64,000 nucleotides of DNA. Origin: Neisseria dumasiana. Lineage in GTDB: Bacteria; Pseudomonadota; Gammaproteobacteria; Burkholderiales; Neisseriaceae. The DNA is taken from positions 2,108,001 through 2,172,000 of the forward strand of contig NZ_CP091509.1 of the NCBI RefSeq assembly GCF_022870885.1. Reading direction: 5' to 3'. Below, in pieces: positions 9,823 to 18,594 of this stretch. Position numbers and translations under genes: made by a program. Within the stretch, counting starts at the first letter, position 1. Each line of letters begins with the position of its first letter. The notes under the pieces are model-generated. The model did no database searches. It was not told the origin of the DNA and saw only the letters and a program-made list of their open reading frames with translations.

Positions 9823-10269
9823 TTACAAACGCTGAACCCTCTGTTTCAACGCATCAATTTTCATTTTCAAATTCGTTACTTTTGCGTGCCACAGCACCAA
9901 CCCGGCAGCAACAACCAAATACAGAGCAAGAACCACTCCGCCGGTTCGGTAATCGCCGAAATCTTTCAACGACACCACATTACCCGCCCCGGCAATAATC
10001 GAGATACCGGGCGCAATCAAAATAGCAAAAATAACACCGCACACCACCAAACACGCAATCAGCAACAACAGCCCCGAACGGAAACGCCAATTCTTAAACC
10101 GGCCCAAAGCCAAAGCCACCACAAACAAAACCGCACCGACGGCAGAAAAAGCCAACAATGCCGACCATTTATCCACCACAGTTTGTGTCGAAATAAACGA
10201 AGTCAAACCAAACATATAAAAACAAAACAGCGCACCGGAATAAAATATGACACTTAAAAAACTACGCAT
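9823..10269 (-). CDS. Small inner-membrane protein, function unknown
   Basis: A 148-residue protein not recognised as a named family. Four hydrophobic helices are visible (about 5-27, 39-58, 69-93 and 112-131), followed by a basic, possibly coiled-coil C-terminus (KVTNLKMKIDALKQRV). Its start overlaps the end of the upstream membrane gene by 8 bases, so the two are probably translated together and may form one complex. Base composition resembles its neighbours. No catalytic residues stand out. Confidence 0.72.
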   Translation of the reverse strand: MRSFLSVIFYSGALFCFYMFGLTSFISTQTVVDKWSALLAFSAVGAVLFVVALALGRFKNWRFRSGLLLLIACLVVCGVIFAILIAPGISIIAGAGNVVSLKDFGDYRTGGVVLALYLVVAAGLVLWHAKVTNLKMKIDALKQRVQRL

Positions 10270-10651
10270 TACCTATCCCACCGGAAGTTTGAAAATAAAA
10301 ATGTGTCCGCGAACGGAACAAAAAATACACGATACAGATAAACAATACCATACCGTAAAGCAGCATCGGCTTATCGGGCGATGCCGTTATATTAAAAACC
10401 ATGCCGACCGAACCGCACAACACATAAAGCCAACGCCCCCAGTTTTTAGCCCGAAGCATGGCAATACCCGCGACAATGTTGATTACCGTTCCCCAGCCGC
10501 CTGCGATATGAATGCCCAACAGCAGAGGCATTTGACGGATTACCTCCTGCATATCGGAATAATTATGGCTTAACGTCATAACCCCAACCGAAAGCAAAGA
10601 CATAACAATTAAAAACGATGCAAAAACCGTTACAAACATCGGCCGCTTCAT
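10262..10651 (-). CDS. Small inner-membrane protein, function unknown
   Basis: A 129-residue protein with about four membrane helices (7-29, 44-66, 74-92 and 98-112) and a cytoplasmic tail. The helix pair around IVAGIAMLRAKNWGRWLYV resembles a motif seen in many small uncharacterised membrane proteins. It overlaps the next gene by 8 bases. An imperfect inverted repeat (ATGTAATT...AATTACAT) lies in its AT-rich upstream region at about 10686-10712 and could be an operator; this is weak. Confidence 0.7.
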   Translation of the reverse strand: MKRPMFVTVFASFLIVMSLLSVGVMTLSHNYSDMQEVIRQMPLLLGIHIAGGWGTVINIVAGIAMLRAKNWGRWLYVLCGSVGMVFNITASPDKPMLLYGMVLFICIVYFLFRSRTHFYFQTSGGIGNA

Positions 10652-11233
10652 AATTCAACTTATCCAACATAAACATAATTTAACAAATGTAATTATGCCA
10701 AACAAATTACATACGTAATCATTTTTATGATAAACGGTTAAATAAACGGCTTGAAATTCATGATTCGTTTTGCAAAAAATATTTTTCAGACGGCTTGGAA
10801 ATTTTGCACACAAATCAAAAATAAATTAATTTTATACATTAAAAACAGAATATTAAAATCAATTCAAACTTTTTTATCAAATCATATTTTCGAACAAAAT
10901 GCTTCGAAACAACCGGTATGCCGCCAAAATTCGGATTCGTTACAGCTGTAACACATCCGCAACAAACCGTTAAAAAGCCATTCATAATGGCAATTTAACA
11001 CGATAAACCTAAAAAATAATTTATCTAAAATTAACGTAAAAATACTAAATTGGATTTTATTAATGAAGCATTCTAAAATTTTTGACCATTTTTACAAAAC
11101 CATCACGCCGGTCAACCTTTGTCATACAGATGGGCTGTGAAACCGCTTAACGGTATCCCCTCCGCGCCCATGTTGCCCATGTGAATGGCTACTCGGTTAA
11201 AATAGCGAACTTACTTACCGACTACGCGTTTTA
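10652..11233. other. AT-rich intergenic region with no supported gene
   Basis: A 582-base gap between divergent genes. It is strongly A+T rich from about 10660 to 11100 and holds a single DUS-like core (near 10786). A 66-codon open frame inside lacks a ribosome site and is built of A/T-rich codons. The promoters of the 10651 gene and the 11234 gene should lie here. Confidence 0.6.
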
Positions 11234-11644
11234 ATGGAACTATTTTGGCCTTATCTTACCCTCGCGGCTTCTTCATTCACTTCCGCAACCATACTGCCGG
11301 GCACATCAGAAGCCGCCTTCCTTTTATTTATCAACAGCTATCCCACCGCACAAACAGGAGCACTACTCATTGCCGGCTTGTGCAACGGATTAGGCAGCAT
11401 AGTTTCTTATTATATGGGGCGGTATATCCCACTTAATAAAAGGCCGTCTGAAAAAACCTTCCGCCTGCTTAACCGTTACGGCGTGTGGACGCTTTTATTT
11501 GCCTGGCTGCCGATTGTCGGAGATGCACTACCGATCGCCGCAGGCTGGCTGAGATTAAACGCTTGGAAAAGCAGTATGATGCTCATTGCAGGAAAATTTA
11601 TACGCTACACCATCCTACTCACCGGCTTAAATATTTGGATGTAA
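11234..11644 (+). CDS. YqaA-family (DedA/SNARE-associated-like) membrane protein
   Basis: A 136-residue integral membrane protein with about four helices. The order of PGTSEA, then GLGSIVSYYMGRY, and the downstream RYGVWTLLFAWLPIVGDALPIAAGWLR is typical of the short YqaA/VTT-domain proteins, distant relatives of DedA lipid flippases. A DUS is embedded in frame (KRPSEK at about residues 71-76) between the two halves, in a cytoplasmic loop. Substrate unknown. It is transcribed alone, 122 bases before hemH. Confidence 0.85.
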   Translation: MELFWPYLTLAASSFTSATILPGTSEAAFLLFINSYPTAQTGALLIAGLCNGLGSIVSYYMGRYIPLNKRPSEKTFRLLNRYGVWTLLFAWLPIVGDALPIAAGWLRLNAWKSSMMLIAGKFIRYTILLTGLNIWM

Positions 11645-11766
11645 ATCATTATTTTTATACAAATCCCAATGTATCTTTGCAATCCCCTCCATAGCCTGTT
11701 TAGAAGTTTCCTACACCTTAAAAATACCGTAAGATGCCGCTTGAAAACAAACATTAGGATATTCTC

Positions 11767-12777
11767 ATGCCGCGCTTTCTTCCCGAACCGCCCACGCCCC
11801 ATCACCTTCAAGAAAAAACCGCCGTACTCCTACTAAACCTAGGTACGCCGGAAGCGCCGACTGCAGCGGCCGTCCGGCCGTATCTACGCGACTTCCTCTC
11901 TGATCAACGTGTCGTCGAACTTCCCAAACTACTGTGGCAGCCCATATTGCGCGGGCTGGTACTGACTCTACGCCCTAAAAAAAGTGCCCACGCTTATGAA
12001 AAAGTATGGCTTCCCGAAGGCTCGCCTTTAGCTGTCTACACAGAAAAACAAGCGGAATTAGTTGCAAAACAAATACCCAACATTACCGTACGCCACGCCA
12101 TGACTTACGGCTCTCCCAATGCCGCTTCAGTATTGGCAGAACTCAAAGCCCAAGGCATAACCCGCGTGCTGGCCATTCCGCTTTACCCCCAATATGCAGC
12201 CTCCAGCACAGGAGCCGCATTGGATAAAATATTTGAAACACTATTGAAACAGCGCAACCAAATCAGCATCCGTACCGTTTCCCGTTTTTATAGCGACTCC
12301 GGCTACATAGATGCCATGAAACAACAAATAGAAGCATTTTGGACTCATCACGGACGAGGCGAAAAACTCATGTTGAGTTTTCACGGTATCCCGCAAAAAA
12401 ACAGCGACGAAGGAGATCCCTATGCCTACGAATGCCAGAAAACTGCCGAACTTTTAGCAGATGCACTGTCTCTCGAAAAAGACGACTACATCGTCTCGTT
12501 CCAAAGCCAATTCGGCAAAGCAAAATGGATAGGCCCGAGCACACAAGATTTATTTGACGAGTTACCCAAACAAGGCATAACCAAACTGGACGTATTCTGC
12601 CCCGGGTTTGTCAGCGACTGCTTAGAAACGATGGAAGAGATTGCCATAGCAGGCAGAGAGCAGTTTCATGAAGCCGGCGGAAAACAATATCAATACATCC
12701 CCTGTCTGAACACCCACCCCGCATGGATTTATGCTTTGTCGAATATAGTTAAACAAAATATTCAAGGATGGGATTAA
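11767..12777 (+). CDS. hemH: Ferrochelatase
   Basis: A 336-residue enzyme that inserts Fe2+ into protoporphyrin IX, the last step of haem synthesis. The catalytic histidine lies in SFHGIP (204-209). The N-terminal LLLNLGTPEAPT, central YGSP and PLYPQYAASSTGA, and C-terminal CPGFVSDCLETMEEI motifs are all present. There is no N-terminal targeting sequence, as expected for a cytoplasmic or peripheral membrane enzyme. It precedes erpA by 127 bases, separated by an unpaired DUS core. Together with the haem uptake genes further along, the cell can both make and import haem. Confidence 0.97.
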   Translation: MPRFLPEPPTPHHLQEKTAVLLLNLGTPEAPTAAAVRPYLRDFLSDQRVVELPKLLWQPILRGLVLTLRPKKSAHAYEKVWLPEGSPLAVYTEKQAELVAKQIPNITVRHAMTYGSPNAASVLAELKAQGITRVLAIPLYPQYAASSTGAALDKIFETLLKQRNQISIRTVSRFYSDSGYIDAMKQQIEAFWTHHGRGEKLMLSFHGIPQKNSDEGDPYAYECQKTAELLADALSLEKDDYIVSFQSQFGKAKWIGPSTQDLFDELPKQGITKLDVFCPGFVSDCLETMEEIAIAGREQFHEAGGKQYQYIPCLNTHPAWIYALSNIVKQNIQGWD

Positions 12778-12904
12778 TTTTTCAGACGGCACCCAACCCC
12801 TTCTTAATTGTTTTCAAAGACACCTATTGAATTTATACTGAACAGCCTAAATTTAGAAAGCAATATTGGTTGCTGCCAATCACACCATATTAAAGGAATA
12901 AATC

Positions 12905-13243
12905 ATGTCAGAAGAAACCCCTATTATTTTTACCGAAAGCTGCTGCACCAAAGTTGCAGATTTGATTGCTGAAGAAAACAACCCCGATTTGAAGCTTCGC
13001 GTTTTCGTCAACGGCGGAGGATGCTCAGGATTCCAATACGGTTTTACCTTTGATGAAATCAAAAATGACGACGACTTCGAAATCGAAAAAAACGGCTTAA
13101 CTTTTTTGGTTGATCCAATGAGTTATCAGTATTTGGTAGGTGCAGAAATCGACTACACAGAAAGTCTTCACGGCTCCCAATTCGTTATACGAAACCCTAA
13201 CGCAACCACCACATGCGGATGCGGCTCTTCTTTCTCGGTGTAA
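12905..13243 (+). CDS. erpA: A-type Fe-S cluster insertion protein ErpA
   Basis: A 112-residue A-type carrier. The three cluster-binding cysteines are C40 (GGGCSGF), C104 and C106 (CGCGSSF). It passes [4Fe-4S] clusters to apoproteins; in E. coli ErpA is needed for isoprenoid synthesis enzymes and respiratory complexes. AAAGGA lies 8 bases before the ATG. Single gene closed by its own terminator. ErpA is preferred over IscA because it stands alone rather than in an isc operon and has the acidic [10 protein letters not shown] insertion usual for ErpA. Confidence 0.95.
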   Translation: MSEETPIIFTESCCTKVADLIAEENNPDLKLRVFVNGGGCSGFQYGFTFDEIKNDDDFEIEKNGLTFLVDPMSYQYLVGAEIDYTESLHGSQFVIRNPNATTTCGCGSSFSV

Positions 13244-13271
13244 TGCTTTCAGCACAACATGCCAATCAAAT

Positions 13272-13305
13272 AAGGCAGTCTGTCTAGCAGGCTGCCTTAC
13301 ATTTT
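13272..13305 (+). terminator. Terminator after erpA
   Basis: AAGGCAG and CTGCCTT form a stem around a short inner hairpin, followed by ACATTTT. It starts 28 bases after the erpA stop. Confidence 0.75.
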
Positions 13306-13685
13306 AAGTACTCCAAAGAAAAACCATACTTGATATTGTAGCGATATCAGAATGTTTTTCACCATACCAACCGCCTGATAAAAAAATTTACATCTTTTAA
13401 ATACCTAATTTATAATTACAAGAACTTTTGCTGAATTTACAAAAACCCATTGGTAATAGATTTACTAGCCTAAATATTAAACACTAAATCGATTTGATAT
13501 GTAAGCCATCGTAAATTTATACCGCTTAGATACATTCAACTGACAAAACTCAGTTAATCACATAACCTTATTCTCCGAGACAAAAATCGGATTTTAACTG
13601 AAAATTATCTCTGATAATTTATAGCTATACTATTGTTGGAAACACAAAAACCCGAAATCCAACAGCATGATTTTACGGAAGAATA
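13306..13685 (+). other. AT-rich leader region of the zinc-ribbon gene
   Basis: About 380 bases, markedly A+T rich, without DUS copies or an open frame with a credible start. TATACTAT near 13625 could be a -10 region for the gene at 13686. Nothing else is recognised. Confidence 0.45.
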
Positions 13686-14354
13686 ATGCAAAACCAAAAA
13701 TTATATGATGTTTACGTATCTTATCCGCCAAATGTCGACAGAGAAAGAATAAATGCCTGCTTGGTAGACAACTTGCCGGAAAACGAAGCCAATGACTTGA
13801 TTCAAGCATTGGCTGAACGTCCTCAAGCGATCATTGCCGAAAATTGCACAAGAGAAGAGCGTGAAAATGCGCAACATTATTTCAGCTATTTAGGGCTTGA
13901 CGTTATTATCCGCCATTCTCTCGAATTATTACCGGATGAGAGTCAAAACGAAGAAGAAGTTAAAAAAATTGTAGACCAATGTCCTGTCTGCCGAACAATA
14001 GTAGAAAACCCGGAAGACACTACAGAATGCCCCACATGCCGTTTACACTTCTCATCTGCCACCGAAGCCGTTATCCAACGTAAACGAATAGAGTGGGAAG
14101 AAAAAGTCGCTTTTGAGCATAAAAAACAACAGGAAATCGCTTTAAAGCTACAGCAGGAACAGCAGGCCGAAGAAAAGCGCCTACGCAAACAAATTCGCGC
14201 CGAGCTTGAAGAAAAACTTGAGCGTGAACTAGGCCGATCAAGCCTTATATTTTCATTAAAAGGCCGTAAAGTTTTAATGTTAGTTGTTTCTATTGTCTTT
14301 ATCTGCTTAATTTTAATAGGATTAGGTTATTTCCTTGCTCAATCTATGAAATAA
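13686..14354 (+). CDS. Zinc-ribbon, coiled-coil, tail-anchored membrane protein
   Basis: A 222-residue protein of unknown function. Residues 1-85 are an acidic alpha/beta domain. Next comes a zinc ribbon with C99-P-V-C102 and C115-P-T-C118. Residues 130-185 are a long charged helix, probably a coiled coil (EHKKQQEIALKLQQEQQAEE). One C-terminal membrane helix (about 198-218) ends four residues before the stop. There is no signal peptide, so the body should face the cytoplasm from a C-terminal anchor. It stands alone between terminators. The arrangement suggests a scaffold or assembly factor, but that is speculation. Confidence 0.82.
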   Translation: MQNQKLYDVYVSYPPNVDRERINACLVDNLPENEANDLIQALAERPQAIIAENCTREERENAQHYFSYLGLDVIIRHSLELLPDESQNEEEVKKIVDQCPVCRTIVENPEDTTECPTCRLHFSSATEAVIQRKRIEWEEKVAFEHKKQQEIALKLQQEQQAEEKRLRKQIRAELEEKLERELGRSSLIFSLKGRKVLMLVVSIVFICLILIGLGYFLAQSMK

Positions 14355-14374
14355 AGCCAATCACTCTAAAAATA

Positions 14375-14415
14375 AAGCCCTGCTCTAGCATAACCGGAAT
14401 GCTCGATCAGGGCTT
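14375..14415 (+). terminator. Probable terminator after the zinc-ribbon gene
   Basis: AAGCCCTG pairs with CAGGGCTT, and AGCAT with ATGCT inside the stem. The hairpin lies 20 bases after the stop codon, without a strong T-run. Confidence 0.6.
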
Positions 14416-14439
14416 ATTACCTTATGAGATCTTAAAAAA

Positions 14440-14600
14440 AACGCGGCTATTGATACAATTCAAAGCAGGCAGCACAGCGAAAGCAAACATATCACACGAT
14501 AAATCAATCAACTTAACTTTTACTACCGAGTGCTACTGCTACTTGCCGTACTACCTGTACTGCCTGCGGTTTGCTGCCCTGCATTAAAAATATATTGATT
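14440..14600. repeat. Degenerate Correia-like / MITE-like repeat remnant
   Basis: It contains TTGATACAATTCAAAG, AGGCAGCACAGCG and CAAACATATCA, resembling the interior of the 144-bp MITEs, and CTGTACTGCCTGCGG, resembling Correia-type repeats near 43.7 kb. The ends are not preserved. With the two hairpins around it this accounts for the 14355-14737 gap. Confidence 0.45.
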
Positions 14601-14634
14601 GATGACTATAGAGAGAAAATAAATTTATTCCAAA

Positions 14635-14670
14635 AAAACTGAACCTGATAATCCTATCAGGTTCAGTTTT
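14635..14670. terminator. Strong bidirectional terminator between the zinc-ribbon gene and fimV
   Basis: A perfect 16-base stem (AAAACTGAACCTGATA with its complement) around a 4-base loop, with A and T runs on both sides so that it works in either direction. It is 68 bases past the fimV stop. Confidence 0.9.
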
Positions 14671-14737
14671 GAAACAATTTTTATTAAATTATATCTAGCT
14701 CCGGCATACTGCGGATAAATCTCAAACCAGAGATTAA

Positions 14738-17136
14738 TTATTTATTCAACTCGGCAAGCATAGCTTCTGTTTTTTCCAAGATACTTCCATTTGCTTCTTC
14801 AAGCAACTCTTGGAGTGTCTCTCTTGCGGCATCAGGATCGCCGATTTCCACATACATTTGTGCCAACTCATATTTAGCTTCAAGCGGAGCGGTCATACCT
14901 ACCGATTCAGAAATAAAACCGGTTTCACTACGCTCACTATCACCCTCCAGCTCTATGCTTTCCCATTCGATGGTTTCACCATCATCATCAGAAACATTGA
15001 CCTCAACAGGCTTAGCCAGTTCTTCATCTTGGAAGGCGATAGCGCTGTTATCAGCATCTGCAGTTATCCACGCTTCACCAACTTGGCTGTCTGAGGCTTG
15101 ATTCGCGAATGATGTAGCTTCGTAAGTTTCAGTAATTTGCTCAACTGATCCGCTTTCGACAGCCTGAGTATCAAACTCGACTATCGACTCTGCAGAATTT
15201 GTTTCCGTTACCTCTGCCGAAGCAGCCGGAACTTGATTAAATGTAGAAGACTCACTCTCTGATAAAGCCAATTTATCTGCTTCTGAAGAGTCAGACGCTT
15301 CAAATTCAAGTGGTTCAAATTCTACGGTGTTAACCGCAACGCTCTCGTCTTGCTGAGAAGAAATTTCCGAAACATCAGCTTCTTGAACTGTTGAAACTTG
15401 ATCCTGATTCTCGGTTTCAAACTCGATATTTACCGCATCAGGCTCATCACTCTGCTCAAGCTTGCCTTCATTTGAAGAAATCTCTGCAATCTCAACCACT
15501 TCAACAGATTGAGCTGTATCCTCAACAGGCGTAAATTCAACTGCTACATGTTGGTACTCGTTTTCGGGCTCAGGCTCGTAAACACTTTCGGTTGATTCAA
15601 TAGCATCCCAATTAGCATTTTCACGCTTCTGGGTTTCTTCATCTTGAGTTAATGCGCCGGATACGATACCGTCTTGGGCACGGTCAATCGAACCTAAATC
15701 CAAGCTGAAATTGTTTTCAGATTTATCCGCAGGAATAGTTTCGGTTTCGGTAAAGAAAATCTCATCGTCAAAGTCATCTTCTACATCCAAACCTTCTTCA
15801 GCAGTTTTAGCTTGTGTTGCTGCGGCAACAGTAGCAGCCGCAGCGCCCGAAACAGCCCCGGGATGCGGCAAGGAAGATTCTGAAGGTTTAACAACTGTAG
15901 AAGATGCAGACGAATTCAGATTTTGAGCGTGAAGATGGGTTTCTTCTGCTGCTTCCTTCAAAAGAATCTGATCATTTTCATCTGCCTGTTCAACATGATC
16001 TTTCTTTTTGGCAGCCAATCTGAGAAGCAGCCACAACGCAATTGCACCCAAACCGGCAAGAAGAAGCCAACGCCACCAGCCACTATTTTCAGTTTCTGCA
16101 ACAGCAGGTTTAGTTGAGGGCACTGCTTCAGATTTAGGCGTATTTTCTGTGGCAACAGCTGCAGGAGCGGACGCTTTTTCTTCTTCTGCCTTGGTTACAA
16201 CAGGCTCAGATGCAGCAGGAGTAACACTGGCAGTTGTTTGGGATTCAGATGTTTTTTCGGCCTCGCCAGGCGCCCCAACCGACACAGCCGGTTGTGAAGC
16301 CTGCGCTGTTTGAGCAGGGGTTTCAACAACTGTTTCTTCTGTTTTCTTAACTGCAGCAACACCTTGTTTTGAAAGGTTTCTAAGCTCCGCCGCAGAAGGA
16401 ATACTTAACGTGCTTCCGGCAATAACGATATCAGGATTGTTATCGGGAAAAACTTTCGGGTTGGCCAAAACCAAAGCGTTAATGGTTTCAGATAAAGTCA
16501 GACCTTGAGGACGCACTTTTTCAGCGATGAATGTTAATGTTTCACCATGGCGGACTTTATAATTGCCTTCAAGAGGAACAAATGATTTTTGTTCGGCGGA
16601 AGCTGCATCGCGATTTCTCTCGACTTTGGCGTAAGCATTGGATTTTTTATTTTCTTTTCTCTTAGCCTGGTCTTGAGCTTGCTTGATACTCGGTTTTTGT
16701 TGTGCCGAACGCGGAGATACGGTACGTTCGCTTGCCGATTGGTCGACAGCGGCGGATCTGTTTTCACCCTGAGATGCTGCCGCACTTCCTGCTGCATAGT
16801 CGGCAGGATCGATAATAGCGGTGTATTGACGCGATTGCGAACCGACACCTACTTGGAAAACCAAAACAGGATCGTTTATCGGGGTATTGGAACGGATGTT
16901 GATGACGGCTTTATCGCCGGACTTTCTGACGCTGGTGCGCAAATTACTGTCTGAAAGCGATGCATTCCCGCCGTTAAGCAGAACTTTAGTTCTTCCCCTG
17001 TAACCGTTACCGTGCCGGAGAACGGCTCGCCCAAATTCGATTGAACATTCAAGCCGCCCAAGCCGCCAACTGCAGATAATGATGTCGTTAAGGCCAAAGA
17101 AGCAGCAATCAGTTTGATTCTATGATTGTTTTTCAA
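14738..17136 (-). pseudogene. fimV: FimV/TspA-family LysM protein, broken by a one-base frameshift
   Basis: FimV (TspA in Neisseria) is an inner-membrane peptidoglycan-binding protein linked to type IV pilus assembly. Starting at a TTG at 17136 (AGGGG upstream) there is a signal peptide and the LNVQSNLGEPF...TVTGEE domain. Restoring one base between 16989 and 16990 joins this to KVLLNGGN and the downstream frame: a LysM domain (GNYKVRHGETLTFIAEKV), a membrane helix (WWRWLLLAGLGAIALWLLL), a very acidic repeat-like region, and the FimV C-terminal TPR-like end (YELAQMYVEIGDPDAARETL). The intact product would have about 799 residues. As read, translation stops after the first domain. No homopolymer is present at the break, so phase variation is unlikely; sequencing error is possible. 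Confidence 0.85.
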
Positions 17137-17281
17137 ATTATTATCCCCTGTTCGAGTTGGCAGCCTGACTGCCTGACTGTATATAATCAGCATGATATAT
17201 GCTGACTGCCTACTCTGCCAAGTAAATTTGCTAATTTATGTAAACGATAAGCTGGCAATTGCAACTTTATAACCACTCTTT

Positions 17282-17301
17282 GATTTACTTTAAAGTAAAT
17301 C
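17282..17301. promoter_or_regulatory. Perfect 20-bp palindrome between fimV and ispZ
   Basis: GATTTACTTTAAAGTAAATC is its own reverse complement. It lies about 146 bases before the fimV start and 130 before ispZ, and looks like an operator for a dimeric regulator. A second dyad, CAGCATGATATATGCTG, is at about 17189-17205. No regulator is identified. Confidence 0.45.
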
Positions 17302-17430
17302 CGACAATCGGCCTTTTTTTCAGACGGCCTGACGTGCCTTGTTAGCATTGACATAAGTAATGCAAAAGAGTTCATCTACCTGTATGATTGTGAAATTCTC
17401 ACGGTTTGATTCATTTTATCCTGCACAAAG

Positions 17431-17964
17431 ATGAAGATTTTAAACGATTTCATTGCCATTATTCTGTTTTTCGTTATTTATACGACTACTAAAAATATTA
17501 TTTGGGCAACAGCCGTTGCACTGATGGTTGGCATTATTCAGGCAGCCGTAACGTGGTTGAAGCACAAAAAACTCGATACGATGCAGAAAGTTAATTTGGG
17601 GTTGATTGTGGTGTTCGGCGGGGCAACCATCTTATTGCGCGATCCCCGTTTCATTATGTGGAAACCCACACTGCTGTTTTGGTTTGGCGCCGCGGCCTTA
17701 GCTGTTAGCCATATCATGAAAAAAAACGGTTTGAAGGCCATGATGGGCAAAGAATTGAAGTTGGATGACCGTATTTGGGGCAACCTGACGATTGCTTGGG
17801 TGGTCTTTTTAATCTTTATGGGTGCAGCCAATCTGGTAGTGGCCCATAATTTTTCCGAACAACAGTGGGTGAACTACAAGCTTTTCGGAACACTGGGTTT
17901 AATGATGGCTTTTGCTTTAGGGCAAGGCGTATATTTGAGCAAGCATTTACCTAAAGAAAGTTGA
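17431..17964 (+). CDS. ispZ: YciB/IspZ septation-associated membrane protein
   Basis: A 177-residue protein with five or six membrane helices. The characteristic FGGATILLRDPRFIMWKPTLLF-type central segment and IWGNLTIAWVVFLIFMGAANL identify the IspZ/YciB family, which affects cell envelope integrity and division in Gram-negative bacteria. It is first in the row ispZ-yciI-bolA-parvulins; the next gene begins four bases after its stop. The upstream ribosome site is weak (ACAAAG). Confidence 0.93.
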   Translation: MKILNDFIAIILFFVIYTTTKNIIWATAVALMVGIIQAAVTWLKHKKLDTMQKVNLGLIVVFGGATILLRDPRFIMWKPTLLFWFGAAALAVSHIMKKNGLKAMMGKELKLDDRIWGNLTIAWVVFLIFMGAANLVVAHNFSEQQWVNYKLFGTLGLMMAFALGQGVYLSKHLPKES

Positions 17965-17968
17965 TTAT

Positions 17969-18259
17969 ATGGAATATTTTATGTTATTGGCCACCGATGC
18001 CGAAGAAGCGCACGAAGCGCGTTTGAACGCCCGCCCCGCTCATTTGGAGCGTTTGGAAAAGCTCAGATCGGAAGGACGTTTGCTGACCGCCGGCCCAAAC
18101 CCTCTTCCCGACAACCCCGAGCGGGTTTCCGGCAGCCTGATTGTTGCGCAGTTTGCTTCGTTGGACGAAGCGCAGGCATGGGCCGAACAAGACCCTTACG
18201 TTGATGCCGGCGTATATGAAGAAATTTTAATCAAGCCTTTTAAAGCGGTGTTTAAATAA
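17969..18259 (+). CDS. yciI: YciI-family protein
   Basis: A 96-residue, single-domain ferredoxin-fold protein. The family's conserved histidine is in RPAHLERLEKL, and the usual GRLLTAGPNP and DPYVDAGVYEEILIKPF stretches are present. YciI proteins are dimeric, and some relatives act as small hydrolases or dehydrochlorinases; the physiological role is unknown. It starts 4 bases after ispZ and its stop overlaps the bolA start (TAATG), so all three are coupled. Confidence 0.93.
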   Translation: MEYFMLLATDAEEAHEARLNARPAHLERLEKLRSEGRLLTAGPNPLPDNPERVSGSLIVAQFASLDEAQAWAEQDPYVDAGVYEEILIKPFKAVFK

Positions 18260-18531
18260 TGCCTACCATGCAAGAAATGATAGAAGGCCGTCTGAAAAGC
18301 TTGCGGCCTGAAATATTCGAGTTCCGCGATGACAGCCATCTGCATGAAGGCCACGCGGGCAACCGCGGCGGTGGGCACTACGCCATATTGTTGGTCAGCG
18401 AAGCATTTGCCGGAGTAAGCCGTTTGAACCGCCAGCGCATGGTAAAGGATTTGCTTCAAGACTTTTTTTCAGACGGCCTGATACACGCTTTGAGTGTCAA
18501 AGCCGTTACACCTGAAGAATATTTCCATTAG
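18259..18531 (+). CDS. bolA: BolA-family protein
   Basis: A 90-residue BolA with the conserved DDSHLHEGHAG segment carrying the histidines that bind [2Fe-2S] with monothiol glutaredoxins, then GGHYAILLVSEAFAGVSRLNRQRMVKDLL. BolA proteins take part in Fe-S trafficking and stress-related regulation. Two DUS copies lie in frame in this short gene: RLKS near the N-terminus and FSDGL at about residues 70-74. The start overlaps the yciI stop by one base. Confidence 0.94.
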   Translation: MPTMQEMIEGRLKSLRPEIFEFRDDSHLHEGHAGNRGGGHYAILLVSEAFAGVSRLNRQRMVKDLLQDFFSDGLIHALSVKAVTPEEYFH

Positions 18532-18594
18532 GCCGAGCCGGTTGCAAGCCGGTTCGACCCATTCCCGTTTTATTTGCAAAAGCAGAGAATCGAC

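Noticed and set aside
10751..10951. A 66-codon frame in the AT-rich gap
   Set aside because: No ribosome site, A/T-driven codon choice, and it contains a DUS core without known protein context.
14399..14587. A 62-codon frame after the zinc-ribbon gene
   Set aside because: It lies in terminator and repeat remnants and has no ribosome site.
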